64,000 nt of DNA, from contig NZ_JACHZQ010000005.1 in NCBI RefSeq assembly GCF_014193655.1, positions 62,001-126,000 on the forward strand. Reading direction: 5' to 3'. Both the position numbers and the translations under genes were made by a program. Positions 18,411-26,991 of this stretch are shown one piece after another; the first letter of the stretch is position 1, and each line of letters opens with the position of its first letter. This stretch comes from Rhizobium sp. BK313. GTDB lineage: Bacteria; Pseudomonadota; Alphaproteobacteria; Rhizobiales; Rhizobiaceae. Under the pieces are notes generated by a model, which was not told where the DNA came from, searched no databases, and saw only the letters and a list, made by a program, of their open reading frames with translations.

Positions 18411-18698
18411 ATGGAAACGACACTTCAATCCCGCATTGAAAAAAAACTCAATGACGCCTTCGCGCCCGAGCGTCTCGCCGTGATCAACGAAAGCCACATG
18501 CACGCCGGCCATCAGCCCGACATGACCGGAACGGGCGAGACTCATATAAGAGTTCGCATCGTCTCCGCCAAGTTCATCGGCATGACGCGTCTTGCCCGCC
18601 ACAGGGCCATAACCGAGCTTTTGAAGCCGGAATTGGATACCGGGCTGCATGCCCTGGCCGTCGAGCCGGCAGCACCGGGCGAAGCGGTGCGGTGGTAA
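18411..18698 (+). CDS. bolA: BolA-family protein
   Basis: The 95-residue protein shows the BolA fold sequence: RIEKKLNDAFAPERLAVINESHMHAGH, then ETHIRVRIVSAKFIGMTRLARHRAI and LHALAVEPAAPG. The conserved H in the HAGH motif and the absence of the loop Cys of the BolA2 type can be seen. BolA proteins partner monothiol glutaredoxins in Fe-S handling and affect morphology and stress gene expression. ATG at 18411 follows a GCGGGAAT stretch. The 3' end is only 4 bases from the convergent hemolysin-family gene. Confidence 0.88.
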   Translation: METTLQSRIEKKLNDAFAPERLAVINESHMHAGHQPDMTGTGETHIRVRIVSAKFIGMTRLARHRAITELLKPELDTGLHALAVEPAAPGEAVRW

Positions 18699-18702
18699 CC
18701 AG

Positions 18703-20013
18703 CTATTCCGGCTTGCCTTCTTCCGTCTCCGCCGGCCTGATCCTGATTTTGGTGATGCGGTTCTTTTCCCGCTTCATGACGATGAAGCGCTTGCCGTAGA
18801 AGGTGAAGGCTTGGCGCTCTTCCGGAATGGTCATTGATTCGTGAATGACGAGGCCCGCGATCGTCGTCGCCTCCTCGTCCGGCAGATCCCAGTCGAGGGC
18901 GCGGTTCAAGTCGCGAATCGGTACAACGCCGTCGACAACGATCGAACCATCTGCCTCCTGCCGCACGCCCTGTATATCGAGATCGTGCTCGTCGGCAATA
19001 TCGCCGACGATTTCCTCCAGAATGTCTTCAAGCGTGACGATGCCCTGCACTTCGCCATATTCGTCGACCACGACGGCGAAATGCTGCTTGCGGCGCAGGA
19101 AGGCATTGAGCTGATCTTCGAGATTGGTGCTGTCGGGCACGAACCAGGGCTTCTGCGCGATCTTGACGATATCCAGGTTTTCCGGCTCGACATTCCGCTC
19201 AGCCAGCGCCCTCAGGAGGTCTTTGGCGTGCACGACGCCGATGATGTTATCGATCGTACCGCGCCAAAGCGGCATGCGCGTATAGGGGCTGTCGAGAATG
19301 GCACGGACGACGACTTCTGGCGGGTCGTCGGCATTGATGGCGCGCATCGCCGTGCGGTGGACCATGATGTCGGAAAGCTCGAGCTCGCCGAGATCGAGCA
19401 CGCCGCCCAGACGGTCGCGGTCGGCCTTGACCACCGAACCCTCGCGATGCAACAGATCCACGGCGCCGCGCAGCTCGTCATACGCCGACAGCATCGACAC
19501 TTCCTTGGAGAGATTGATGCCGAAGACACCAAGAATCTGCCGGACAATGGCGTTGACGAAGCTCGATATCGGCCCGACGACGGCAACGAAGAGACGCACA
19601 GTGCCGGCAACGCTGAGAGCAAAACGATCCGGCGTCGAGATCGCCCAGCTTTTCGGCAGGACTTCCGCGAAGATGACGAGGATGACGGTCATAGCCACCG
19701 TCGCCAGCGCGACGCCGGAACTGCCGAACAGGCCGAGAAACAGGCTGGTCGCGATCGAGGACGACAGGATGTTGGCGAGGTTGTTGCCGATCAGCAGCGC
19801 GCCGATCAGCCGGTCACGGCGCTCGATAAGCTGCCGCACGATCCCCGCCTGCTTGTCGCCATTCGCCTCCAGCGTATGGATGCGGCTGCGCGAGGCCGCC
19901 GTCAGCGCCGTTTCCGAACCGGAGAAAAATGCCGAGAGCAGCACAAGCGCGATGATCGAGATGATCTCGGGCCAATATTCCCACAGAACAGCCAGCGTGC
20001 CTTGAACCGTCAT
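18703..20013 (-). CDS. CNNM/CorC-type membrane protein (DUF21, two CBS, CorC_HlyC domain)
   Basis: A 436-residue inner-membrane protein. A DUF21 domain at residues 10-190 has about four hydrophobic segments (IIALVLLSAFFSGSETALTAASRSR, LIGALLIGNNLANILSSSI), followed by two CBS motifs (VHRTAMRAINADDPPEVV, HFAVVVDEYGEVQGIVTLEDILEEIVGDI) and a C-terminal CorC_HlyC domain. Members of this family are Mg2+/Co2+ efflux proteins or regulators; the old name hemolysin is misleading. Its ATG overlaps the aroB stop (TAATG), so it is translated with aroK-aroB. Confidence 0.88.
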   Translation of the reverse strand: MTVQGTLAVLWEYWPEIISIIALVLLSAFFSGSETALTAASRSRIHTLEANGDKQAGIVRQLIERRDRLIGALLIGNNLANILSSSIATSLFLGLFGSSGVALATVAMTVILVIFAEVLPKSWAISTPDRFALSVAGTVRLFVAVVGPISSFVNAIVRQILGVFGINLSKEVSMLSAYDELRGAVDLLHREGSVVKADRDRLGGVLDLGELELSDIMVHRTAMRAINADDPPEVVVRAILDSPYTRMPLWRGTIDNIIGVVHAKDLLRALAERNVEPENLDIVKIAQKPWFVPDSTNLEDQLNAFLRRKQHFAVVVDEYGEVQGIVTLEDILEEIVGDIADEHDLDIQGVRQEADGSIVVDGVVPIRDLNRALDWDLPDEEATTIAGLVIHESMTIPEERQAFTFYGKRFIVMKREKNRITKIRIRPAETEEGKPE

Positions 20014-21143
20014 TACGGATGTTTTTCCCTTAGGAAACTGAGAACTTCGGAGGCTGGAACGTCATCGGCGACGAAGGATTCGCCGATGCCGCGGGTAAGG
20101 ATGAAAGTGAGCTTGCCGCTCTTGACCTTCTTGTCCTGCGCGATCGCGTCCATCAGCACCTCGGCCGGCGGCAGCTCGCCTGGAATATCGCCCATCCGCG
20201 TCGGCAGGCCGACCGCCTTTAGATGTGTCTCGACTCGCTTGGCATCATCCGGGCTCGCCAGATTGAGGCGCGAGGAAAACTCATGCGCCAGCGCCATGCC
20301 GATCGAAACACCCTCGCCATGCACCAGCCGCCGGCTGTCATACGCGGTGGCCGCCTCTAACGCATGACCAAAGGTATGGCCGAGATTAAGCAGCGCCCGC
20401 GGGCCGTTTTCACGTTCGTCGGCAACGACGACATCGGATTTCGCCTGGCAGCTCGCAGCAATCGCCTCGATGCGCGCAGCACCGCCGGAGAACACCTCCT
20501 TCCAATTGGCCTCCAGCCACGCGAAGAAGTCCGGCTTGTCGATCAGGCCGTATTTGGCAACCTCGGCATAGCCGGCGCGGAATTCGCGTTCGCTTAGCGT
20601 ATTCAGCACGTCGGTATCGGCCAGCACGAGATCGGGCTGATGGAAGACGCCGATCAGGTTCTTGCCGTGATGGGTATTGATGCCGGTCTTGCCGCCGACG
20701 GACGAATCCACCTGCGACAACAGCGAGGTCGGTACCTGCACGAAACGGACACCACGGCGCACGATGCCGGCGGCAAAGCCGGCAAGATCGCCGATCACCC
20801 CGCCGCCGAGCGCGATGACGGCATCGTTGCGCTCGACGCGGGCGGTGAGCACGGCATCGCAGACAGCCATCAAATGCTCGAAGCTCTTGGTTTTCTCGCC
20901 GGGCGGCAGTACCAGCTTGGATGACTGAATACCGGCCTCTTGAAGGCTTGCGACCAGCGCATCGAGATAGAGCGGCGCTACGTTTTCGTCCGTAATGATA
21001 GCAGCTCTGCGACCTTTCAGCCTTGCTGAGATTTCTTTGCCGGCGCGCGCAATCAGGCCGGGGCCGATCAGAATGTCATAGGCGCGCTCGCCGAGGGGCA
21101 CGCGGACAAGGCGCTCTGTCGACGCCGGTGTGATCGCATTCAT
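20013..21143 (-). CDS. aroB: 3-dehydroquinate synthase
   Basis: Second step of the shikimate pathway: DAHP to 3-dehydroquinate, NAD+ and Zn2+/Co2+ dependent. The 376-residue protein has LPPGEKTKSFEHL, the glycine-rich ALGGGVIGDLAGFAAGIVRRGVRF, PTSLLSQVDSSVGGKTGIN and the metal-binding LLNLGHTFGHALEA and HGEGVSIGM. Its start overlaps the aroK stop as ATGA; its stop overlaps the next gene, so aroK-aroB-CNNM form a tightly coupled operon. Confidence 0.95.
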   Translation of the reverse strand: MNAITPASTERLVRVPLGERAYDILIGPGLIARAGKEISARLKGRRAAIITDENVAPLYLDALVASLQEAGIQSSKLVLPPGEKTKSFEHLMAVCDAVLTARVERNDAVIALGGGVIGDLAGFAAGIVRRGVRFVQVPTSLLSQVDSSVGGKTGINTHHGKNLIGVFHQPDLVLADTDVLNTLSEREFRAGYAEVAKYGLIDKPDFFAWLEANWKEVFSGGAARIEAIAASCQAKSDVVVADERENGPRALLNLGHTFGHALEAATAYDSRRLVHGEGVSIGMALAHEFSSRLNLASPDDAKRVETHLKAVGLPTRMGDIPGELPPAEVLMDAIAQDKKVKSGKLTFILTRGIGESFVADDVPASEVLSFLREKHP

Positions 21144-21730
21144 GGTATCTTGCTCTCTTCTTTCCCCTCAGCGATGGCGGCAAGGACTTCTTTGACCATG
21201 ACATCCTTACCCACATCGCGGGACAAAACCGTGAGATCGGCTTCCGCATAGATCGGATAGCGCGCATTCATCAGCTTTTCGAGGGTCTGTTTCGGATTCT
21301 CGGTTTTGAGCAGCGGCCGCGTATCACGCTTGTTGACACGCTCCCAGAGTACATCGAGATCGGCCTTCAGCCAGACCGACAGGCCGCTGCGTTTGACGTG
21401 CCGGCGCGTGCGGTCGTTGATAAAAGCGCCGCCGCCGGTGGAAACGACGCGCGGGCCGCCCTTAAGCAGCCGCTTGATCACCCGCGTTTCCAGCGCCCGG
21501 AACTCCTCTTCACCGTAAGCGTCGAACAGCTCGGTGATCGTCATGCGCGACACGCGCTCAATCTCGATATCAGTATCGACGAAGGGAATACCGAGCTGAT
21601 TCGCGACCAACCGGCCGATCGAGGACTTTCCTGCCCCCATCAACCCGACGAGGACAAGATTGCGCGTACCTAACGCAGCGCGCGCTCTGTCTCTAAGGCT
21701 TTCTGCAAGGGTCAGCACTTGTTCGCTCAT
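21140..21730 (-). CDS. aroK: Shikimate kinase
   Basis: ATP-dependent phosphorylation of shikimate. The protein is 196 residues from the ATG at 21730 (MSEQVLTLAESL). Walker A is VGLMGAGKSSIGRLVA, followed by the shikimate-binding FVDTDIEIE and LSTGGGAF-like VVSTGGGAFIND, and the LID region RDTRPLL. The open frame to 21805 runs into the divergent promoter region and is rejected. First gene of the aroK-aroB operon. Confidence 0.95.
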   Translation of the reverse strand: MSEQVLTLAESLRDRARAALGTRNLVLVGLMGAGKSSIGRLVANQLGIPFVDTDIEIERVSRMTITELFDAYGEEEFRALETRVIKRLLKGGPRVVSTGGGAFINDRTRRHVKRSGLSVWLKADLDVLWERVNKRDTRPLLKTENPKQTLEKLMNARYPIYAEADLTVLSRDVGKDVMVKEVLAAIAEGKEESKIP

Positions 21731-21890
21731 CAGCCCATTCACAATTTGTTTGGAAACGGTATCGTCAAATGCACCTGTAGCGTCAAGACGCCGCAACATA
21801 AACATGTCTGCAATATCCTTCGGCTAACGCTTGGCGGATATGATTACAGTATATCGCCGGACCAATGGTTGGGACGAGGAGAGTTTCTGA

Positions 21891-22058
21891 ATGCCGACCC
21901 TGTTTCGCTTCCTTGTCATCTGTGCGGTGATCGCCGGATCGGTCTATGGAGCAATGTGGGCGCTGGTGCTCTTCGTCGATCCGCAGCCGCGCGATGTAAC
22001 GATCCGCATCCCATCGGAACGCGTCAACCCGCCGTCTACCGGCTCGGTGAAGCCGTGA
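21891..22058 (+). CDS. Small single-span membrane protein upstream of xerD
   Basis: A 55-residue open frame not reported in the usual length cut-offs. ATG at 21891 follows GACGAGGAGAG at good distance. It encodes one hydrophobic segment (FLVICAVIAGSVYGAMWALVLFV, residues about 7-29) and a polar tail rich in Pro and Arg. Its TGA overlaps the GTG start of xerD by 4 bases, so it is probably translated and coupled to xerD. The overlap, ribosome-binding site and membrane segment are visible; no function is known to me. Confidence 0.65.
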   Translation: MPTLFRFLVICAVIAGSVYGAMWALVLFVDPQPRDVTIRIPSERVNPPSTGSVKP

Positions 22059-23029
22059 GCACGGGGATCGTCGTGAAGGATCTGAGCCGCGTCCATATGG
22101 AAGCCTTCCTTGAAATGATGAGCGCCGAACGCGGCGCGGCGGTCAACACGCTGCAGTCCTATGAGCGCGACCTCGACGATCTCCATTCCTTTTTGTCCGA
22201 GCGCAGTGTCCGCCTGACGGAGGCGGGATCGAACGATCTCGGCGCCTATCTCGCCTGCCTCTCGCGCCAGGGCTTCAAGCCGTCGTCGCAGGCACGCCGA
22301 CTTTCGGCCATGCGCCAGTTCTACAAATTCCTCTATGCCGAGGGTCTGCGCACGGATGATCCCACCGGCATTCTCGACGCGCCGAAGAAGGGCCGCGCTT
22401 TGCCGAAGACCATGGGGGTGGACGAGGTGACGCGTCTTCTCGCCCAGGCAGAACAGGAAGCGGCCGTGGAAGGCCCCGATCAATTGCAGCACCTGCGCAT
22501 GCTGGTGCTGCTGGAACTGCTCTATGCCACCGGTATGCGCGTCAGCGAACTCGTTTCGCTGCCGGCCAAAGTGCTGGATCAGGAAGGACGTTTCCTGATG
22601 ATCCGCGGCAAAGGCAACAAGGAGCGGCTGGTGCCGCTGTCGCAGTCCGCCATCGCTGCGCTTAAGACATATGGTCGCCGTCAGGCACTGGACGCGACAA
22701 GCGCCAAGCAGCCGGCCCCGGAAAGCCCGTGGCTCTTTCCGGCAGCCTCCAAGCAGGGCTATCTGCCGCGGCAGGTCTTTGCGCGGGACCTGAAGGATCT
22801 CGCTATTCGTGCCGGGCTGACACCCTCACTGATCTCGCCGCATGTCATGCGCCACGCCTTCGCAAGCCACTTGCTCGCCAATGGCGCGGACTTGCGCGTG
22901 GTGCAGGAACTTCTCGGCCATTCCGACATTTCGACCACACAAATCTACACTCATGTGCTGGAAGAACGGCTTCACCAACTGGTGCAAACGCATCACCCCC
23001 TTGCCAAACAGGCTAAAAAACAGGAATAG
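22055..23029 (+). CDS. xerD: Tyrosine recombinase XerD
   Basis: XerD acts with XerC at dif to resolve chromosome dimers. From the GTG at 22055 the protein is 324 residues. The N-terminal SAM-like core-binding domain contains AAVNTLQSYERDLDDL; the catalytic domain shows Arg I in YATGMRVSELVSL, the HxxR box HVMRHAFASHLL, and LLGHSDISTTQIYTHV with the nucleophile Tyr. GTG at 22055 overlaps the upstream peptide as GTGA; a second GTG at 22073 is an alternative start. It is followed by accA. It is not part of an integrative element: no attachment repeat or cargo is near. Confidence 0.92.
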   Translation: MSTGIVVKDLSRVHMEAFLEMMSAERGAAVNTLQSYERDLDDLHSFLSERSVRLTEAGSNDLGAYLACLSRQGFKPSSQARRLSAMRQFYKFLYAEGLRTDDPTGILDAPKKGRALPKTMGVDEVTRLLAQAEQEAAVEGPDQLQHLRMLVLLELLYATGMRVSELVSLPAKVLDQEGRFLMIRGKGNKERLVPLSQSAIAALKTYGRRQALDATSAKQPAPESPWLFPAASKQGYLPRQVFARDLKDLAIRAGLTPSLISPHVMRHAFASHLLANGADLRVVQELLGHSDISTTQIYTHVLEERLHQLVQTHHPLAKQAKKQE

Positions 23030-23092
23030 GACCGGCACACAGGCTATACGTGCCGTCTCTCGTCACGGGCAAAAGGATCGGAAACGCACCTC

Positions 23093-24046
23093 ATGCACAA
23101 CTATCTCGACTTCGAAAAACCCATCTCGGATCTCGAAGGCAAGATTCACGAGTTGAAGAAACTGGCAAGCGAAGACGAGAGCATCGACACGTCAGACGAA
23201 GTCGGCCGGCTCGAAATCCGCGTCCGCGAGGCGATGGCCGACATCTATTCCAAGCTCAACGCCTGGCAGAAGACGCAGGTTGCCCGCCATCCGCAACGCC
23301 CGCATTTTGTCGACTACGCCGGAGCGTTGTTTACGGAATTCACGCCGCTGGCGGGCGACCGCAAGTTTTCTGAGGATGCCGCCATCCAGGCGGGCTTCGC
23401 CCGTTTCCGCGGCCAGCCGATCGCCATCATCGGCCAGGAAAAGGGTAACGACACCAAGACGCGCCTGAAGCACAATTTCGGCAGCGCCCGCCCCGAAGGC
23501 TACCGCAAGGCGATCCGCATGCTGGAAATGGCCGACCGCTTCGGATTGCCTGTAATCACTTTGGTCGACACGGCGGGCGCCTATCCCGGCGTCGGCGCCG
23601 AAGAACGCGGCCAGGCGGAAGCGATTGCCCGCTCGACGGAAATGTGCCTGGGCGTCAAGGTGCCGATCATCTCCGTCGTCATCGGCGAAGGCGGGTCGGG
23701 CGGCGCGATTGCGATCGCCACCGGCAACCGCGTCTATATGCTCGAACATTCGATCTACAGCGTGATTTCACCCGAAGGTGCCGCCTCGATCCTCTGGCGC
23801 GATTCCACCCGCGCTAAGGAAGCCGCCACCAACATGAAGATCACTGCCGACGACCTGAAGGGACTCGGCATCATCGACGGCATTATCCCCGAACCACTCG
23901 GCGGCGCGCATCGCGATCCGCAGACGGTGATCGCGGCAACCGGCGACGTGATTTCCAACGCGCTCGGCGAACTCTCCAGCCGTTCGGGCGAACAGTTGCG
24001 CGGCGACCGCCGTCAGAAATTCCTCAATATGGGTCGCAATCTCTAA
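23093..24046 (+). CDS. accA: Acetyl-CoA carboxylase carboxyltransferase subunit alpha
   Basis: AccA with AccD transfers CO2 from biotin to acetyl-CoA, giving malonyl-CoA for fatty-acid synthesis. The 317-residue protein begins NYLDFEKPISDLEGKIHEL and contains PEGYRKAIRMLEMADRFGLP, DTAGAYPGVGAEERGQAEAIA and the glycine-rich VIGEGGSGGAIAIATGNRV, all standard AccA blocks, with the expected length. A dyad after the stop may end the transcript. Confidence 0.95.
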   Translation: MHNYLDFEKPISDLEGKIHELKKLASEDESIDTSDEVGRLEIRVREAMADIYSKLNAWQKTQVARHPQRPHFVDYAGALFTEFTPLAGDRKFSEDAAIQAGFARFRGQPIAIIGQEKGNDTKTRLKHNFGSARPEGYRKAIRMLEMADRFGLPVITLVDTAGAYPGVGAEERGQAEAIARSTEMCLGVKVPIISVVIGEGGSGGAIAIATGNRVYMLEHSIYSVISPEGAASILWRDSTRAKEAATNMKITADDLKGLGIIDGIIPEPLGGAHRDPQTVIAATGDVISNALGELSSRSGEQLRGDRRQKFLNMGRNL

Positions 24047-24079
24047 CTTAAGTTTGAGAAACGTGATCTCCCAAAACGG

Positions 24080-24110
24080 GAATGAGGCCAAATCTTGGCC
24101 ACATTCTTGT
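24080..24110 (+). terminator. Dyad downstream of accA, likely terminator
   Basis: GAATG-A-GGCCAA at 24080-24091 pairs with TTGGCC-A-CATTC at 24095-24106: eleven base pairs with one A/A mismatch and a 3-base loop, followed by TTGT. The T run is short, so it could also be an operator. Confidence 0.5.
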
Positions 24111-24277
24111 TATCGAAACATTTATGGCAAAGAAAAGCTTGCGGGTGCGCCGCAGGCGCGTCATAGGCTGGTAAGGAATTCTCAAGTATAACCCGTCTAT
24201 GAATCTGTTTCATGTTTCGATTGGGGGCGGCGAAACAGATCGTGCGGCCGCTCTTCGCATCTATGGGCTAAGTCAGA

Positions 24278-25561
24278 ATGCGCATCCGTCACCTCGCCTA
24301 TATATCCCTGATGGCGCTGGCTCTCGCTGGCTGCAACGACACGTTGGAATCCGCGTCGATCGATCTGTCGACGGTGAAAAACAAGGTCGAGCAGCCGCTT
24401 CCCAGCCATATCCTCGCCGACATGGCGAAGAAGGGTATGGACCGCAATTCGCCGATCATGATCCGCATCTTCAAGGAAGAAGGCGTGATGGAGATCGTCA
24501 AGGCGAACCAGAACAATCGCTTCGAGGTGATCGCCAGCTACAATATTTGCGCCTGGTCGGGCCGTCTCGGTCCGAAGGTGAAGGAAGGGGACCGGCAAGC
24601 GCCGGAAGGCTTCTACATGCTGACGCCGGCCAACCTCAATCCGAACTCCAAATATTATCTCGCCATCAACACCGGTTTTCCAAACCGCTATGACGCGGCC
24701 AATGGCCGCAGCGGCGCCAATCTGATGATCCACGGCGCCTGCTCGTCGTCGGGCTGCTATTCGATGACCGACCAGCAAGTGCTGGAAATCTATGCCTTCG
24801 CGCGTGACGCTTTCAAGGGCGGCCAGAAGGCGATCCAGCTTGAGGCCTTCCCCTTCCGCATGACGGCAGAAAACATGGTCAAGCATCGCCTCAGCCCGAA
24901 TATCGAATTCTGGAAGATGCTGAAGGACGGCTACGACAATTTCGAAGTGACGAAGCGTCCGCCGGAAGTCGAGGTTTGCGAAAAGAAATACGTCTTCAAC
25001 CAGCAGGCCAGCGGCCCCTTCAACGCCAGCAGCAAATGCCCTGTCATGACCACGCCGGCGGCCTTGCAGACCGCGCTGCTGACCTATGACAAGCAATACG
25101 ACGCCGACTATGCCACCGCGATGAAGAAATACAGCGACATGGCCTGGTACGACCCGACCGAAGCCGAACGCAAGGCCATTGTCGCCAAGCAGCGCAAGGG
25201 CCATGACATCGCCTATGCTCCGACCGGCACCGCGCTTGCCGCCGGCAAAATGATGAAGGTGGCCGATCTGGAGTCGATGATGGCGAACCAGTCGGGGCAG
25301 CAGCTTGCCCGCGGCGCCACCGTCGCCAATCCGTCGACGGCTAGCATCCGCATGGCGACAGCCGCTCCGGGTCTCACTGGAAGGCAGGGCGCTCAACCCG
25401 CAGACATCGCCGTGGCAGCCAACATTCCGGCGAATGTGCCGGTCCCAACGGCAAACCCCATGGTCAATCCGCTCGCCTACGCACCTTCGCCCGTCGAAAC
25501 CGCACAGACAGAGCCGGCCAAAAAACCGCCCTTCTGGAAGTTCTGGGCAAAGAGTGAATAG
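24278..25561 (+). CDS. L,D-transpeptidase-family lipoprotein (YafK-like)
   Basis: A 427-residue exported protein with lipobox LALAGC (Cys near residue 19). A YkuD/L,D-transpeptidase catalytic domain lies around residues 60-190: SPIMIRIFKEEGVMEIVK, APEGFYMLTPANLNPNSKYYLAINTGFPN and the active-site block LMIHGACSSSGCYSM with the catalytic Cys. The C-terminal third is Ala/Pro-rich and low complexity, ending PFWKFWAKSE. Such enzymes act on peptidoglycan cross-links or lipoprotein attachment. Its last 8 bases overlap the start of tusA. Confidence 0.82.
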   Translation: MRIRHLAYISLMALALAGCNDTLESASIDLSTVKNKVEQPLPSHILADMAKKGMDRNSPIMIRIFKEEGVMEIVKANQNNRFEVIASYNICAWSGRLGPKVKEGDRQAPEGFYMLTPANLNPNSKYYLAINTGFPNRYDAANGRSGANLMIHGACSSSGCYSMTDQQVLEIYAFARDAFKGGQKAIQLEAFPFRMTAENMVKHRLSPNIEFWKMLKDGYDNFEVTKRPPEVEVCEKKYVFNQQASGPFNASSKCPVMTTPAALQTALLTYDKQYDADYATAMKKYSDMAWYDPTEAERKAIVAKQRKGHDIAYAPTGTALAAGKMMKVADLESMMANQSGQQLARGATVANPSTASIRMATAAPGLTGRQGAQPADIAVAANIPANVPVPTANPMVNPLAYAPSPVETAQTEPAKKPPFWKFWAKSE

Positions 25562-25787
25562 CCTGGACGATAAGGTTTACGATTTGCGCGGGCTGAAATG
25601 CCCGCTGCCTGTCCTGAAAACGGAAAAGCGCCTGCGCAGCATGCCGTCAGGGGCGATACTCACAGTCGAAACCAGCGATCCGCTGGCGATCATCGATGTT
25701 CCGCATTTCTGCAATGAAAATGGCCACACCCTGCTGTCGAGCGATAAGACCGACGGCGGCCACCGCTTTGCGATCCGCAAAGCATAG
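25554..25787 (+). CDS. tusA: TusA-family sulfurtransferase
   Basis: The protein is 77 residues from the GTG at 25554, which overlaps the transpeptidase gene by 8 bases. It has the TusA signature DLRGLKCPLPVLKTEKRLRSM with the persulfide-carrying Cys in CPLP, then TVETSDPLAIIDVPHFC and a C-terminal HRFAIRKA strand. TusA carries persulfide sulfur for tRNA thiolation or other sulfur transfer. No upstream ATG is in frame near the motif, so the GTG is the likely start. Confidence 0.82.
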   Translation: MNSLDDKVYDLRGLKCPLPVLKTEKRLRSMPSGAILTVETSDPLAIIDVPHFCNENGHTLLSSDKTDGGHRFAIRKA

Positions 25788-25793
25788 CTTTCT

Positions 25794-26978
25794 TCAGAGA
25801 CGCATGCCGGGGATAGCCAGCGGATTGTCCTGAAGGGCCGCGCGATCCGGCGTGTCGATGCGCGGCTTGCTGAGGAACGCATCGAACAGGCCTTTCACGA
25901 AATCCTCGGTCAGATCCTTGGTGATGATCACCATGCGCGTACGCCGGTCGTCGGGATTAGGCCAGGCGGGCAGGCGGACGGGCGGATGGAAAATATTCTG
26001 CACGCCATGCAGTACGACCGGACGCTCCGGCCTGTCGGACGTGGCGACGATCGCCTTCATCCGCAGGAGCTTCTCGCCATGCGCGGAGCGCAGGAGGTCG
26101 ATAAACATTTCCAGGGCGATCGGATCGATCGGCTGGTTCTCGATAATCGAGAAGGAGCGGATCGATTGGTCGTGACGGTTCACGTCATGGGCGTGCTGAT
26201 GGCGGTGGCCATGATGATGATGGCCGTGGCGGTGGTGGCCATGCCCGTCATTGTGATGGTGGTGATCGTGCCCATGGTCGTGATGATGATCGTCATCCGC
26301 ATCCAGCTCGTCCCGCAGCCAGCGGCCGACATCGGCAATCTTCGACGCCGGATCGTAGAGGCCGTTGACGAGAATGGCGGCACGGCCGGCCTCGTCGCTG
26401 TCGGCATTCATCATCTGCGCCCGCGGATTGAGCGCCCTCAGCCGGCTCTCCAACGTATCGACAGAGGCCGCACCTTCCAAGCCGGTCTTGGAGACGATCA
26501 GCCGGTCGGCGACCGCCACCTGCTTGCGTGCCTCTTCGTGATTGTCCAGCGTCTGCAACCCGTTGACCGCATCGACGACGGTGATCACGCCATCGAGGTC
26601 GAAATTGGTGGCGATAATCGGATTACCCATGATCGACTGCATCACCGGCGCCGGATCGGCAAGGCCGGTGGTCTCGATGACGACGCGCTTCAGCGGCCGG
26701 ATGCGGCCGGTCTGCATGGCATCCATCAGGTTCGCCAGCGTATCCACCAGCTCACCGCGCACGGTGCAGCAGAGGCAGCCATCGGAGAGCTCGATGATGG
26801 AATCGCCGGAGCTCTCGACCAGCAGGTGGTCGATGCCGACATCGCCGAACTCGTTGATGATGACAGCCGCATCCCGCATCTCTGCATCCTTGAGGATGCG
26901 GTTTAGCAAGGTCGATTTGCCGGCTCCGAGAAAACCGGTCAGGATCGAAACTGGCACCCTCTGCTGCAGAATGCTCAT
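25794..26978 (-). CDS. COG0523 (CobW/ZNG1-type) GTPase with His-rich metal-binding insert
   Basis: This 394-residue G3E GTPase has Walker A LTGFLGAGKSTLLNRIL (residues 14-30), the metal-binding DGCLCCTVRGELV (CxCC motif) and the VVIETTGLADPAPV Walker B-like block. It then has a His-rich insert encoded around 26170-26310, with runs of His, Asp and Gly, and a C-terminal CobW_C domain (MKAIVATSDRPERPVVLHGVQNIFHP). These features point to a zinc (or other divalent metal) metallochaperone. It is not beside cob genes, so cobalamin synthesis is unlikely. It lies 13 bases behind dacF on the same strand. Confidence 0.88.
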   Translation of the reverse strand: MSILQQRVPVSILTGFLGAGKSTLLNRILKDAEMRDAAVIINEFGDVGIDHLLVESSGDSIIELSDGCLCCTVRGELVDTLANLMDAMQTGRIRPLKRVVIETTGLADPAPVMQSIMGNPIIATNFDLDGVITVVDAVNGLQTLDNHEEARKQVAVADRLIVSKTGLEGAASVDTLESRLRALNPRAQMMNADSDEAGRAAILVNGLYDPASKIADVGRWLRDELDADDDHHHDHGHDHHHHNDGHGHHRHGHHHHGHRHQHAHDVNRHDQSIRSFSIIENQPIDPIALEMFIDLLRSAHGEKLLRMKAIVATSDRPERPVVLHGVQNIFHPPVRLPAWPNPDDRRTRMVIITKDLTEDFVKGLFDAFLSKPRIDTPDRAALQDNPLAIPGMRL

Positions 26979-26991
26979 GGTTCAGGTCCGA

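Noticed and set aside
21719..22054. N-terminal extension of xerD
   Set aside because: It covers the divergent promoter of aroK and the 55-residue peptide; family alignment by eye starts near 22055-22097.
26170..26310. Short tandem repeat or CRISPR-like tract
   Set aside because: The repeated CAT/CAC-type triplets encode the His-rich insert of the COG0523 GTPase; there are no spacers.
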